Shown: positions 1 to 12,025, numbered from the stretch's first letter. The stretch is 64,000 nucleotides of DNA from Sabellastarte sp. h YS-2021 (GCA_964017235.1 OZ024930.1:29268614-29332613); one strand, 5' to 3'. Translations and numbers: made by a program. The notes: generated by a model from the letters alone, not told the origin.

Positions 1-331
1 ACAAGTCAAAACCAGGCACTGTGAAAGCAAAAAACCTGAATGATAGTCACAAAAAGAAGACAATTACAATTACTGTCTGGATATCTGGATTTATGAAGGA
101 AGTAGGTGAGACCTATGCTCACTTCACGAGCAGCCCTCAAAGACTTCATCATCTAGAACACAAGCCTTCAAGGTGAAGGCCCTAATGTCATGAGCTTTAA
201 CCTGGGCCAAGTCCAGGGCTTGTTGATCTTGTTTATAACACAAGGGGATAGCTTTCTGTAACCAAGAAGACAGGGTGGTCAGTCTATTATCTAATGTATG
301 CCCTTTCTTAAAGGAAATAAAAATAAGGGAT

Positions 332-597
332 CTAAGACCACTCAGAGGGGCTGCGGTGGCAGAGTGGTAACACTCTCGCCTCCCACCTCTGAGGCTTGGG
401 TTCAGTTCCCGGCATGGCCTCAAGTGGGAAAGCTGGTTGTTGCTTGCTGTTGGTCGGCAGTTTACAGTACAGAACCCTGACGAACTGTATGTACTGGTTT
501 CCTCTGCCCTTCCAACTACCCGTTGTGATATGACCTGTACAGGGTTGAAAGCGACGTAAAACACCAAATAAATAAATAAATAACTAAGACCACTCAG
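332..597 (+). mobile_element. tRNA-derived SINE with 14-bp target-site duplication
   Basis: The body is 346-583. It opens with a tRNA-like head: an A-box-like TGGCAGAGTGG at about 359 and a B-box-like GGTTCAGTTCC at about 400, the two halves of an internal RNA polymerase III promoter. A non-tRNA body follows, ending in GACGTAAAAC and an (AAAT)n tail. The 14-bp CTAAGACCACTCAG flanks it at 332-345 and 584-597. It lies inside the DIRS1-like recombinase remnant. A close relative is at 59311-59549. SINEs do not code for protein; the short reading frames here are incidental. It resembles bivalve tRNA-SINE families, but the exact family was not determined. Confidence 0.85.
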
Positions 598-739
598 CTC
601 CTTAGTGTGATCCAGGTAGTGCCTCTATCTTCTTTGAATTGGCTATCCACAATTGTAGTTAATGCAGGAATGATCACTTGTGACACACTTCGGGAACCTT
701 TTCTTGCTATTTGATTTTGGCTATGAACGTTGAAGAGGA

Positions 740-774
740 GAATAGAATAGAATAGAATAGAATAGAATAGAAAC
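740..774. repeat. (GAATA)n microsatellite, LINE tail
   Basis: About seven perfect GAATA units. Read on the minus strand this is the (TTCTA)n 3' tail of the adjoining LINE copy. Confidence 0.9.
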
Positions 775-1690
775 ATTTATATAGCGCAAAATTGATGCAA
801 CATCCTCTAATGCGCTTGAAATCAAAAAGGGAAAGTCGAGGGACGTTCGAGGTCATGATCCAAGGTTAGCGCCCGCCAGGGAGATGTACTATGGTGGAGG
901 ATATGCTAATCTAAACAAGTAGGTCTTTAGCTGGCTACAGAAACCTGTTATTGTTTGTTGTGATCGTACTGATTGTGGGAGTCTGTTCCATTCTATGGGG
1001 GAAGCCACTGCAAAACCTCTCCTACCGATGGCCTTTTTGTGAGAGGCTGAGGAAAGAGAAAGACGATTTCCACGTGTTAGACAACTGGTTTTGATCAAGG
1101 ATGATAGGTATGTGGGTTGAGAGAAATTTATAGCCTTGAAAGTAATTAGATTGTACTTAAACAATATACGGTAAGTGATAGGAAGCCAGTGTAGTTTTTG
1201 AAGAAAAGGAGTGACATGGCTAGTTCTATCAAGTCTAAAAACAATTCTACAAAGGGCATTTTGTATCTTTTGGAGTTTAGCAACATTGTACTTACTGATG
1301 CCATAAAGTAGGGAATTGCAGTAGTCAAGTCGACTACTGATCATTGAGTTTGCAAGCAAGGCTGCAGTTTCCATACTGAGGTATTTACGGATACGTCTTA
1401 GGTCCTTAAGGTGGTAGTAGCAGGCTCGACACATATTAGTTATGTGGTTGGAAAAGGTGTTTCCAGAGTCAAAAATTACACCCAGGTTCTTGACTGTATC
1501 AGTAGGGGAAATAGAATTTCCGAGAAGTTGAGTAGGGAATTTATTTATGAGGGACTCTCTGGCTTGTCTATCACCTATTATAATAAATTCAGTTTTCTCG
1601 GGATTGAGTTTCAATTTCACGCCAGCCATCCAGTTTTGGATACCAGAACTACTTTTTCCCACCAGCCTAAATTTGACACTTTGTTTGCAA
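740..1690 (-). mobile_element. 5'-truncated L2/CR1-like LINE, RT C-terminal part
   Basis: The minus-strand frame 1662-889 encodes about 257 residues. They match the region after the reverse transcriptase palm in L2/CR1/Rex-type LINEs: KLKLNPEKTEFIIIG, NLGVIFD, SRLDYCNSLLYGI, LQKIQNALCRIV, LHWLPITYRI and a C-terminal FCSQLKTYLFRLAY. The catalytic YADD region is absent because the copy is 5'-truncated, as is usual for such LINEs. On the minus strand the 3' end reads through GCGCTATATAAATG into a (TTCTA)n tail at 740-774, a typical terminal microsatellite of this group. The upstream limit near 1690 is approximate. The copy is inserted in the DIRS1-like recombinase remnant. Confidence 0.85.
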
Positions 1691-3247
1691 CCCAGGCATG
1701 AATTTCACTATGGGGCTAACCAGAGTATAAAGGTTACACGTTTGAGGTATGTTCCTTTTATAGGCTCAAAGGGTGCTATAATGAGCTCATTTAATACAAT
1801 GGAAAGGTTCCACTTTGGTGAGTTTCTGAAACTTTTTGGTTCATCCCTGTGAAAACTTAAGAGCAACCTGTTGAAGTCCGAGTTTTGAGAGATGTAGAGT
1901 CCTACTCGGCCCAAAGTGTCAACAATGGCAGTCCTATATTTACCAATGATTGGTGGGATTCTGTTTAGGTTCTGGTAATGGTACAAAAATTTGTTTCACA
2001 GTGGATGTGAAGAAATCCACAGGTCACACTTTATAGACGGTCCTTGTAAAGGGCAGCAATTCTCTCTGCCACTTCCACAGGAAAAAAACCCTCCTAGACA
2101 CAAGGCATGAAGGTTCAGATGTTGTGGGTTGTCGTGAAACACCTGGCTGCTTGAGGAGTGCTTGTTGATATTGATAGTTGATATTGATAGTTTGAGTGTG
2201 ATCCCTTTTGACAGCTTCACTAGGTCGTAAAATTAGGGCATCCCTATCCATTACAATAATGAGGCAATTGCATTGGTGTATTTTCTGGAACAACATGTAA
2301 AGGAGAGCCATAGAAAGTTAAGCATGTGCAATGAGACCCAACCAGTTTATGTTCAGCCAGTCTATCTCCCATGCTTGTTGGTCTGGAACTGGAGATACAT
2401 ACAGTGGGACCTTGTGCGTCTCAGCAGTGGTAAATCAGTTCCCAAGAAGTAATAAGAGAGGCAACATGGGATATATAATATTTATTTCTTCTACTTTACT
2501 ACCTGATTTTATACCAGGCACAATATATGGACATTTAAAATATATTTTAAAATGTTATAATTTAATGGTGTATTTGTACCCTAACTGGCCAAAGAACCTG
2601 CCTAGCAGTTCCCTAAGTAAAGCGAACTTCAGCCGTAGTCACCTCCAAGGTCATACAGCTGACCTTCAGCTATGGAAGGTCAAGATCACAACATGACGAA
2701 CGGTCAGTGAAAAGCAGGCAGGTTGGGCAGAAAGTACTAAATTATCTTTCTAAAGTCCATAGGTCCTGTGTCAAAGACTGCCCAACCCACCGGTCAATCC
2801 AGCAACAATTAGGTCATGAAAGCAGGTCCTGAAGTAATGACCTCCAAGGTCAAACCAGAGGTCAAGATCAAACTGACACACGAAGCAAGGCAAGGTAAAG
2901 TGGCCAGCAATGCTAGTCAGTGTGTTTCCAGCTGATAACCCATAAAGGGGGTTGTACTTAAAAATGTTGAAATTAGTATTTATATTTGTATCATACTGAC
3001 GGTACTGTGTGTTCACAGTGTACAGGGTGAAAATAAGAACCACCCAAACCAAGTAGGAACTAGGGACGTAGGGCATGTTGAAATGCAAGGGCTACCAGTG
3101 AGGAAGTAGTGACAGAAGAGGAAAGATAAGTCCAGATGGCATCTGACTTTCAAGTGCCATGTTTCATTATATGCTCAAGTGGGACCCCATGTCTGAAGGC
3201 CCAAGCAGCCCCACCCCTACGAAAATCGTGAAATGTAAGTACTTTAT

Positions 3248-3679
3248 CTAGACAAAGAACCCTAGATACAGAGGCTTGAAGACCACTGGAAACTCCAGAT
3301 TATCGCATTGTTCCAATAATGGAACATCCAAGTGGGCAGAAATTCTGGGGTTAAATGGAGCTTGTATCTTAAGGGCTTTCACAAATAGACCCAATCTCTC
3401 ATCTCTGAAGGCACTAGTATCGAGCCCATGTAAAATATGCAAAGCCCTAATGGCGGTTAGATGGTTTTGTAACTGTGAGCAAGCAATCCCATTGTTATTC
3501 AAATACTCTAGAAATCCTAACAACAAATGAACATTCACCTGATAGGAAGACAGCCCAGCTGCCACCTGGAAAGCAATGAAATCCGACCACATACTACAGT
3601 ATTGCCTCAATGTGGAAGGGCGGAAACCTGACATAAGCTTATCAACAGCAGACGTGGCCAGCTGGGCTGCCTTTCCCAT
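3248..3679 (-). pseudogene. tyrosine recombinase N-terminal domain, DIRS/Ngaro-like fossil
   Basis: A 143-residue frame begins near a SAM-like core-binding domain (STLRQYCSMWSDFIAF, then VHLLLGFLEYLNNNGI and NHLTAIRALHILHG). It matches the recombinase N-terminus of the 46.4-46.5 kb and 49.7-49.9 kb frames in style (LLAFLECLLANDVS, NYLSAIKA). The catalytic domain (R, HxxR, Y) is not part of this frame. It is the 3' coding part of the fossil element on this strand. Confidence 0.65.
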
Positions 3680-4071
3680 ATCATCTGGAAAAGAAAAGAA
3701 AATTTATATTCTGTAATTGAACAATGTTAAATCCAGGTGAGTTGAAATCCAAGTATAATCTGGCAAAATGTGGGCTTTACAGATCTTTACAGTTATCAGC
3801 AGTAAATTGCCACCTGGAAAGGAGGTCGGCCAAGATATTACTTTTACCTGGTATGTGTACCACTACTATATGTATGTGAAAGATTGCACAAATAAGCCAG
3901 ATATTCCTGGCAATCAGAGCCAAGGTAGGGTCCCTAGCCCTTCCAGAGCTCAAAACCTCTCTTATCTTGAAACTTTATACCTAATAAATCTATGTCACCA
4001 GGATCTATTTTTATTTGCCTAAATGCTCTACTGATATTAATTTTGTAAATCTCTGCTGAAGGTCCCAAATT

Positions 4072-5316
4072 TCACAATGAATTCGTTATAGAATCAACTG
4101 AGGCATAGCTTAACTCATAAGGAGTACCCAAGTATATGTCTTTAGCTACCCCATTATTGACAGAAGCCCCCTTTGGCCAGCTTAAGTCCATGATGGTTCT
4201 TTTGCTAGTAGAATTTTGCTTATCTCTAACTAACAATGGAGATATGTGCAAATTTATAGGTTTGCTATCAAATGGGCCTAAGATGGCTTGATATTGCATT
4301 TCGTCCTGTAAAAATTGAGAAATGTCCTCCATGTTTTCATTAGCAGAGGTGTGATTTTCTTCAATAGAATTTAATTTACACCTTCTATCAAAATCTAAAG
4401 GAAATCCAAACTCAAGTAAATTGCATAGTTGTTGGTCCCAGTAATTGGACAAATAATGCCTCCAAGCTTTGATGTTAAGGCCAGATTGAACAGGTATGCG
4501 ACAGTATAAAAAATTTGGAAGCTTGCTATCTCTAATTAACTGGTGAGCCTGCAATATATGGGGTGTGTCATCCCATTTCACTACCTCCCCCGTATAAGTC
4601 TTTAAAACGGATTTTGGTAAGAAACCAAATTGTTTGGTATTTTCATTAAGGTCAGATTGGTGGAACATATGGTCATATGGTGCATCATACTCGTGACTAG
4701 ATAAGGACTCCATAATTGAGTCTGAATATTGAGGTTCTAAGTTTCTGGTTTGCATATGTTGTCTAATAGACTGGTGCATGCTGAGACAAGCTTTGGGTGT
4801 GTTTTGGGTGGCATTTGTGACCTCAAGGTCAGATATCATGTTGCATACGTCCTTAGAATCCCCATCAAAAGACCCATTTTTGTTTTTTTTTCCCACCAAT
4901 TTGTTTTTGACCTGCATAGCCAACCTGGGCTGATTCATGCAACCACGTATGTTTTGCTTATTTTCTTTTGTATTTGTATCTGCCACAAATGGATAACTAG
5001 CATCCAAATGCTGTAAAACATGGAACCTGTTATTTGACAATGTATCCGGCTTTTTAATAACAACCCCGGCCACAATGCCATCAGGCCAAGTTTTCTGACA
5101 ATTTTTTGTGGATTTCTTCACGTTTGCAGCCATGTGCTTACCAAAGGGCTGTGACTGATTTTTGCTGGGTAACTTGACATGGGTCAACTTGTGGACACTA
5201 GCAACTGTATTAGTACTGCTATAACATTGGTTATTGCCTACTATACCTGGCTTTTGTTTGTCAGTAGCCCCAAGATTCCTCTCAGCCCGAGGGTATGCAA
5301 AAGCATCCATACTCAT
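4072..5316 (-). pseudogene. N-terminal half of DIRS/Ngaro-like RT polyprotein (fossil)
   Basis: This 414-residue frame has a low-complexity, N/K-rich first half. The second half carries the conserved block shared with the 13.4-14.1 kb and 60 kb elements: RIPVQSGLNIKAWRHYL, then LLEFGFPLDFD, then YQAILGPFDSKPINLHISPLL, then RTIMDLSWPKGASVN. That block leads into the reverse transcriptase palm of DIRS-order elements; the YIDD catalytic motif would lie beyond this frame. It is virus-like fossil DNA, not a host gene. Confidence 0.75.
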
Positions 5317-5681
5317 GTTTGAAACTAGTGCCTGAGCATAAGATTTATTTGGTTTAACATTATCAAAAGCTTTAAACTGTTTAAACCAATATATTGCTTG
5401 ATCTCTCGAAGCTTTTGATTGTGACCTACTAGAAGAAAACTCTGTGTTAAAATAAGATCTGGTAAAAAACTTTCGGGTGGGAGCGGGTTCAAACCCACCC
5501 TGTCTTACTCGTTTTTTGTCAGTTTCTTAGTCTTATTCCTACAATTTTGTTCTGAATGTGGGTAGGTTTTGCCAGATTGTTAAAAACAGTAGGCACAAAT
5601 GTGTCTGTAATTGACACCTTTGGTGTCATGTGACTTTTGATGCATGCACGTGCCTTGGTTGTAGTAAGAGCAAGGAAGTAT

Positions 5682-6850
5682 ACTATTGACCATGAAAAAC
5701 TTCTTCATCGTCTAGAAATTAGATTTGGCATTAATGGAACAGCACTAGACTGGTTTAGATCCTACCTCTCCAACAGAAGTCAGGCAGTGAGAATAAATAA
5801 CAGCTCATCTGAAAAGATGTATCTTAATTTTGGTGTTCCTCAGGGGTCTGTCCTTGGACCAATACTCTTCACTTTATATGTTGCTCCTGTGGCGAACATT
5901 GCAAATAAACATGGAGTGAGTCACATGCTATATGCAGATGATACTCAGCTATATGTTGAATTCAACAAAAGCTCAATGGCTGCATCCTTACAACATCTGG
6001 AACTTTGCATTGATGGTATAAAATCTTGGATGTCACAAAACATCTTGAACTTGAATGAAGACAAAACTGAAGTTATTGTTTTTGGATCTAGAAAATATTT
6101 GGAAGGAATGCCTTCTATTTCTGTCAGGGTAGGAGACTGTACAATCACCCCGACAAGGTCTGTTCGCAACCTAGGTGCCTATTTTGATTCACGGGTGAAC
6201 ATGGAAGAGTTTATCATCAATAAGTGCAGAGCCTGTCAATTACAACTTCATAAAATTGCTAGAATTTGTAAATATTTGTCAAAAGATACATGTTCCTGCA
6301 TAATTCAAGGCCAGGTAACATTAAAACTAGACAATGCCAACTGCCTGCTTTGTGGAGTAAATAAAGTCTTTTTGCACAGACTACAAATTGTACAAAATTC
6401 AGCAGCCCGAGTCATCCTCAAAATGAGAAAGTATGACCACATTAGTAGAGCAAGACAAGAACTTCACTGGCTTCCAATACAACAACGGATTGCTTTCAGT
6501 ATTCTCACTGATGTGTACAAAGCGTTACATGGCTTAGCACCAACATACATCACTCACCTCATTTCGTTAGCACAACCAGCAAGATTAACAATATCATCCA
6601 AAAATTTCAATATAGCATTTCCAGTCAAGGTTCCTAGAAACAGTTATGGAAAACGGGCTTTTGTTCATGCTGCTCCAGCTCTGTGGAACAATCTACCTGT
6701 TGGCATTAGATCTTCAAATTCACTGTTAGATTTCAGAAGACAGCTCAAAACATACTTTTTCAGACTTGCATACAATGTCTAGATCCTACAGCGCTTAGAG
6801 ACATGCTAAGTGATAAGCGCTATATAAAAACCATGTGTTATGTTATGTTA
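5682..6850 (+). mobile_element. 5'-truncated L2/CR1-like LINE with intact RT palm
   Basis: The frame 5637-6782 runs into the LINE at about 5682 and then stays open to the normal C-terminus. RT motifs are present: GVPQGSVLGPILF near 5835, YADDTQLY near 5935 (catalytic YADD intact), LNLNEDKTEVIVFG, VRNLGAYFD, LHWLPIQQRI and a terminal RRQLKTYFFRLAY. The first ~50 codons of the open frame are flanking DNA; homology starts at TIDHEKLL. After the stop a 3' hairpin (AGCGCTTAG ... AAGCGCTATATAAA) leads to a (TGTTA)n tail. A possible 5-bp duplication AAGTA flanks it (5676-5680, 6850-6854). It is inserted in a DIRS/Ngaro-like element. Its open frame suggests it is younger than its host element. Confidence 0.88.
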
Positions 6851-6899
6851 AGTACCTTATTTTTTGCTTTCTTCTGGAAATTTGAAACTCCCTCAGAAG

Positions 6900-7640
6900 T
6901 GTTGGCCATGTGTCTTTGAGCATTTGCTCGCCTAATCCTATCTAATTTTTCAGTCTCAGTTTAGTTTTTTACTTCACCTTGCTCCATTCTACAAAGAAGG
7001 ACTGCGTGGCTGGCCCGTGCCGCATCCCAAGAGAAGTCATTGGCATCCTACATAAGAGTGATCAAGTAATCAAGCATATGCTCCCTGACTTGGGGATTCT
7101 GCTCTTCTCTTAGGATCCGACAGAAGCCAGCCACCCATTGGACTAACGAGAGTTGATCATATTGAATTCTTTCTTTTTTAAAACCAGAAAGCACAAACTC
7201 TTGTGGCCATTTAACCTAGTTCGAAACCAAGACCTCCACAGGTCCACCCCTAAGGGATTTAATTTTTGTACCTGCTGTTGTATTTTGGGGTAGATCTCTC
7301 AGTCTTTGATCCACCTTACTTTGGGTGAATGCATCTTGTCTGATACACTGTAAACTTGGCATGCTGGATGGAGGGCACTGATTTTGTGGCAGTGTGATTT
7401 TTTTTCGGATCCGAATCCTTCTTAACTTTTTTGTTCTCAAGTACATTTAATCTATCGCTGATAGATGACAACTGTGCTAAAATTTGAACGTTTATTGCCT
7501 GTTGAGTGGCAACATTCGACAACGTACTTCCAGCAGACGAAGTACTTGGAGTACTGGAAGTACTTTGTTTACATTCTTTCCCGGGAATTTGTTCACTATC
7601 AGAATCATCAATAATAGCTCTACAATCAAGCTCCGACAAA
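6900..7640 (-). pseudogene. gag-like region of DIRS/Ngaro-like fossil
   Basis: The minus-strand frame 7639-7316 is acidic and Ser/Thr-rich, followed by a coiled-coil-like LAQLSSISDRLNVLENKK and a K-rich stretch. This is the same layout as the 52.4-52.0 kb product (LQILQQLERVTKRLDKVEDR, then K-rich). Downstream near 7230-7000 the strand shows the gag-like block YDQLSLVQWVAGFC and HAVLLCRMEQG. The region is broken and separated from the RT part by the LINE at 5682-6850. Confidence 0.6.
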
Positions 7641-8113
7641 GCAGAATCATCTGAATCTGAATTCTGATCATTCTGTGAAATATTTTAAATGAAATCCGAA
7701 TCAGTTTCCATTTGAATCTGTACAGGGAGTTGTACTATATTAGTACCAGAACGCAAGTTATAATGCTGTTTGTCAACCTCTGCCATTATACACACAACAT
7801 GAATGTAAAATACAATAAAATAAAATATAAAACCACTGATTTAAAACCACTTAAACATGTAAGTTTCTGTTGAAGTTGCACTTGAAGTTGGAAATCGTTC
7901 TTCAAAAATTTTCTTGCTGTGTGCCCATGTGCCTCCAACTTCAAAATGGAAGGTTTACAGACGAGGACCAAGGGCTGACCAATCAGAAACAGCCACCTGT
8001 GTTTTGATACCAGGTAAAATCATTTAAAGTAGTAACCAAATTAAGTAGTTTAAACTAGTAACCAACTTCTTCAGAACTGACCTAGCCCACACCCTCATGT
8101 GGCCCCGAAATGT

Positions 8114-9245
8114 CTACATGGGGAGAGAACCAATGTAAACAAGTCTTATTTTGGCACTGATCCCTGAAAAAAGTTCAGGGCCAAGAACACCCCCTCCAGC
8201 TCTAGAATGTTTATGTGTTGCCTTTTTTACCTGTACGAGTCCTGCGTTTCTGGCAAAGATCTGAATGTTGTGGTCTTTGGGATAAAGGTCTGAACCCTTC
8301 AGCATGTAGAGGGAATTTTGCAACCAATCCACGTGCATTGATATGGTCTCTGACAAAGGAGGAGGTTTTCCAGCAACAGAGGATATCTGCAGTTCTTCAG
8401 CTGCCACTGAAAAAGTTTCATGTGAAGGCAAACCTCTTGGACCATATTCTCTCTTGAGGTGAGCAACCCAGTTAGTGACAACAAACATCTTGCAGTCAAA
8501 TTAGTCTTTGACTTATTTTTCAAGATTAAATCCTGTAGTTTGAGTTAATTGTCTGGGTGTTACAAGGGATGAATTCGTAGCCCACAAAATAAAACACCTG
8601 CATGGTCATTGTATCCTGAGGTGATCAGGGGTTGTCTGGCTACTTTGGGCTTCATGATTAATGGTAGAATGCAACCGTTCGTAATAATGTTTAAGAAATT
8701 TTCTTTAAGCAAGTCTCTGCTGAAAGAACAGATATTACCTCGTACTGGTGGACCTTATGAGGTTTGGTAGTAATTAGGAAGAGGGATTTCTACGCAACCT
8801 GTCTTTACATTATGGTCTGAAGCGCCCCTGGTTGCCCCTGTTATTCGGGTTCCCCCTGCCTGAGAAAAGCAATTATTGCTTGGGGTGGAGTGTGTTCCAT
8901 AAGGACGTTTCCTGTGGGAGCCGCTTTTGTTATGCTGGGGGCCATGAAAGGTTAGATTTTGACAGCACCAAGATCCCTGAGGATTTTCAAGGGCACATTG
9001 TGTGAGTGGGAAGTCTCATTCACTAGTTGTGAATGGAATAACAGAGATTGGGAGAAAGTTGAGTTCCCGAGTTGTTGGCATCTGGTCCCCCAGGTTGGGT
9101 TAGAGATGTGTCTTTTCACATCGCTCCCAATGATACCTGCCTTGCCTACAATATAAAGATCTCTCTGGAGCATATGAAATAAAACCTTACTCTGGCAGGC
9201 TAATACCCTCTGTTGAATATAGATCATCTTATCTAGGATATACAA
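8114..9245 (-). other. unresolved minus-strand coding remnant, possibly DIRS1-like
   Basis: Two minus-strand frames (9245-8952, 97 aa; 8488-8114, 124 aa), with a basic, G/S/T-rich segment between them, look like decayed coding DNA rather than random frames. The 9245-8952 product (IYIQQRVLACQSKVLFHMLQ, then VGKAGIIGSDVKRH) has the feel of a DIRS1-type gag. I cannot confirm this by eye and found no catalytic motif. If right, it would be the 5' part of the element whose recombinase lies at 124-2320, split by the insertion at 3.2-7.8 kb. Confidence 0.3.
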
Positions 9246-9259
9246 AAATTCACAGGTTT

Positions 9260-10310
9260 TGTCAGAGGCATTTCGTTCTGTCCTTACAGGATTTTCCCAT
9301 TTGATTTTTGGCTCATTTGGCCATTGCTTGGAAACTCTCCCGGTAGCTTTTCATTATCAGGTTACACCCAAAAAGTACCATGATAAAAAACCTGAAAAAC
9401 GTCCATTTCCTGTTAAATTGAGGTAATATTTGGAAGAAAAGACAAACTAGTAGGCGATAGCCTACGTTGCCAACATCCGTGTGTTTCCTGGTGTGTAAAA
9501 TAGTCTAAATATTTTACATGACATATCCATCAAGATATCTTTTAATATTTCAAAACTACACAAAATGATGACTTTTATTGTTTGGCAATATCAAGATTGT
9601 ACCCTACACCAACTCTATCTTTTGACAAGAAGTGCTTTCCAGACGACAATGATGTCACTGAGATGGCTTTCCCTGAACTCCCTTCACCTAAACGACTCTG
9701 TTTTTCGATGTTTTATTTTATATTTGGACCTTTTTAATGGTCAAGAACGCAGCACATAGGGATTAAAACCACTAAAATATGTTTGTATTTCAACAGGCAT
9801 AGGTCCTGTATATCAGCTACATACATCGATTCCTGGTCGTCCACTCTTTACTGTTTGGCAAGAACAAGGTTGTACCCTACCAATAATCTTTACATGAATC
9901 CGGGATTGAGTTGTAAAATATGTTTAAAGTACTTATCTTTTTGTGAATTGTCACAAATATATTATTCTATAATATTATATAACCCATGTGATAAATTATG
10001 AGTATTCAATAATACTTATTTTCACAAATAAAACACAAAAATCGTCTCTGTAAATTTGTGGGTGTCTTGCAACATGGTGGCCAAAAAGAAGAAGGAAGAT
10101 GTGTACTACGTCAATATCTAGTGCTGCCACCAAATGGGGCTCTCGGTCATTATTATGCTCTTTTTTTTTAGGGCCCGAGCCCATCTGAGGCAGCATCATG
10201 TCCCACAGGGAACGCTATTGTAGTGCAATAAAATAGTTTAGTCTCAAATATATCTCAATATATGCCGTGCTACATTTAAATAAACCACATTTAATTTTAC
10301 TTCTAAGCAG
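9260..10310. other. AT-rich stretch without recognised gene
   Basis: No convincing coding frame. A phrase around TTTGGCAATATCAAGATTGTACCCTACACC (about 9580-9610) recurs in altered form near 9855-9885, so part of this is a diverged duplicated repeat. A GGGCCCGAGCCC palindrome lies near 10171. Confidence 0.5.
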
Positions 10311-10400
10311 AAAATGAAAAGAAGACCAGAATCACCCAAGAAAATAACCTTTTACAAAAGGAAACAGAAAGAGGTCACACCAATTGAAAGAACTGAAAAG
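10311..10400 (+). CDS. host-type coding exon (30 codons), product unknown
   Basis: The exon lies between an acceptor (ttctaagcag, ends 10310) and a donor (gtaata, 10401). It is phase 0 at both ends. The encoded 30 residues are very basic, beginning KMKRRPESPKKITFYKRK; an ATG at 10314 could be the initiator of an N-terminal exon, or just an internal Met. Its phase lets it join the next exon at 10705, where the reading stays open. No domain is recognised; the K/R/P-rich composition suggests a disordered, possibly nuclear or cytoplasmic-tail segment. It is too short for ordinary ORF calling and is proposed from splice signals and composition alone. Confidence 0.5.
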
Positions 10401-10704
10401 GTAATAGGTTACTGGGACAGTGTTACAGCTGATTTCCTTTATATGTGGAAAATAATAGCAAACGTACAGGTGTCATCATTTTAGAACTGGAACACCCAAT
10501 TTTCAATTTTATGTTAAAAATCATTGCAATTACAAAAAAATATTTCTTCTCTTGCATTTATAACTATACATGTTATTTCGTTCCATTATTTACATGCTAA
10601 CAACTGCAAAATAAAAAAATTTTAAAAATGTCTGTTAAATAATCTGAAACATAACACGTATGATGATAAGTCTTTGAAATACGTGTAAAATGTCTAATTT
10701 TTAG

Positions 10705-10792
10705 AAACCTGCCGAGGGTCAACCTGCAGAGGACCAACAACAGGGTCGTTCTATATTGGAGACTAGCTTTAATGACCAAGACCCCAACTATG
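10705..10792 (+). CDS. host-type coding exon (88 nt), product unknown
   Basis: The exon is preceded by a pyrimidine-rich acceptor (tctaatttttag, ends 10704) and followed by a strong donor (gtaagc, from 10793). It enters in phase 0 from the exon at 10311-10400 across a 304-bp intron and leaves in phase 1 after one base of a new codon. The product is hydrophilic and Q/E/D-rich (KPAEGQPAEDQQQGRSILET, then FNDQDPNY). Phase 1 is what the exon at 53405 needs. No family is recognised. Confidence 0.5.
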
Positions 10793-12025
10793 GTAAGCAG
10801 AACATTAATAGAAGTAACAGTGATATCCAGCCTTATTTTTGATGAGAAAGCTTTCACCATGAAAATGTAAGGATTATCAATTGTATTTCATTGTTTGTTG
10901 TCCACCATTTTGTTGTGATTATTTGTGTATTCACACATTACTTGCGTATGTATAATTTTGTCCTCTCCATTTTCTCAATTAACTGTACAGTAAACTTCTT
11001 TACCTAATACAAACCCGAGGCAATGTTGTGGATGCAAATTGTCCACACGAATGTTTGTTTAATTTTCCAAATGCTATAATTTCCAGTAAGACTATCACGT
11101 CCATCTTTCTTTTGATTTTGGTATATCAGAGGTTGATTTTTTTCCGTCTTAGGAAGGGTTTTGGAATTGGGATATAATGATATGTTCACACACAGCAGCT
11201 GTAACACATCCACAAACTATCAGCAAAGCCTAGAATGACCCCCTTGACCAATTACAGCAAAGAATCAGCAGTGTTTCAGAGTTGTTATTGTTCTTTTTCA
11301 CATATTTGCATTATATGTGCAAGACAAATACAAAGAACAAAACAAGGACAAAGATAAACATTAAAATATTCTCTTTACTCTAATTTACACATGGCTATAA
11401 TTTTTATATTTTACAACTGTCATAATTTGTTTTATCTTATTCATGCATTTTAGTTTCACAGTAATAATCAAAAGGTATGCTGCTCTGCGTTTCTGCATGT
11501 TTACATCTACAGCTACGAAAATATCTTCAAACATTATTAGAAGTGATTTAACTGAGTTACGGAAAAATGTAACCTATTTGATAGCAAGCAATTATTAAAT
11601 ATCCTCAAAACATTATGCCATACTAACCAATTATTTTTAAACCTTTCATTTGTATTATAACCCTTTGAGAGCATTTCCTGGTCATAGTATTTGCATTTAG
11701 TTATATATTGAAGGCGGTATATGTTTGGATTTTGAGAAGTGCAAGTAAAATATAGTTGTCTAGTAAGGGTTAGAAATAGTTTAATAGCCAGAAAAACTGT
11801 ATTGGTGGAGATGTCCTATAGTTGTGTCTCTTAATCCAGGATATGATATTGTTCCACAGTGTTTGACACAGTACTCTCAGAAATAAGTGGATTATTGATT
11901 CAAAACTTTGATTACATAACCTGCACTGTTTACATTCAGATATTTTCATTTAACTAATAGTTCCTTTGCACCTAAAATCCAATGTAAAAGACAATACAGA
12001 AACCAAATATATTAATTATCAAGTA
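10793..12025. other. intron-like AT-rich stretch, no gene seen
   Basis: Low-complexity AT-rich DNA with stop codons in all frames at short spacing. If the proposed host gene is real, this is the start of its last intron. Confidence 0.5.

Larger units (their letters stand above)
124..2320 (-). mobile_element. DIRS1-like tyrosine recombinase remnant, interrupted
   Basis: Minus-strand stretches at about 1986-1708, 739-598 and 344-124 read like successive parts of the tyrosine recombinase of a DIRS1-type retroelement. The first has the SAM-like core-binding style (IIGKYRTAIVDTL, then PKWNLSIVL and APFEPI). The second has RSVSQVIIPALTTI. The third has the HxxR catalytic box as AHDIRA. DIRS elements use this recombinase to insert a circular DNA intermediate. 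A LINE (740-1690) and a SINE (346-583) sit inside it, so it is an old, broken fossil. The family call rests on motif memory only. The left end lies at or beyond the window start. Confidence 0.6.
3240..7760 (-). mobile_element. DIRS/Ngaro-like retroelement remnant with nested LINE
   Basis: Minus-strand parts in element order are: a gag-like region (about 7640-6900) with LAQLSSISDRLNVLE and a segment near 7100 matching the gag-like domain of the 45-52 kb element (QLSL-QWV-GFC, then AVLLCRMEQG); the N-terminal RT region (5316-4072); and a recombinase N-terminal domain (3679-3248). No methyltransferase was seen, which fits Ngaro-type better than DIRS1-type. A plus-strand LINE (5682-6850) is inserted between the gag-like and RT parts. 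The element is broken and old. The region 2330-3240 may hold its 3' end; I recognise nothing there. Confidence 0.7.

Noticed and set aside
124-567. Single 147-codon minus-strand frame as a gene
   Set aside because: It is a chance read-through between a SINE and a recombinase remnant.
5470-5530. tRNA-like GCGGGTTCAAACCC, considered as a tRNA or SINE head
   Set aside because: Only a B-box-like hairpin is present; no A box, acceptor stem or SINE body could be found.
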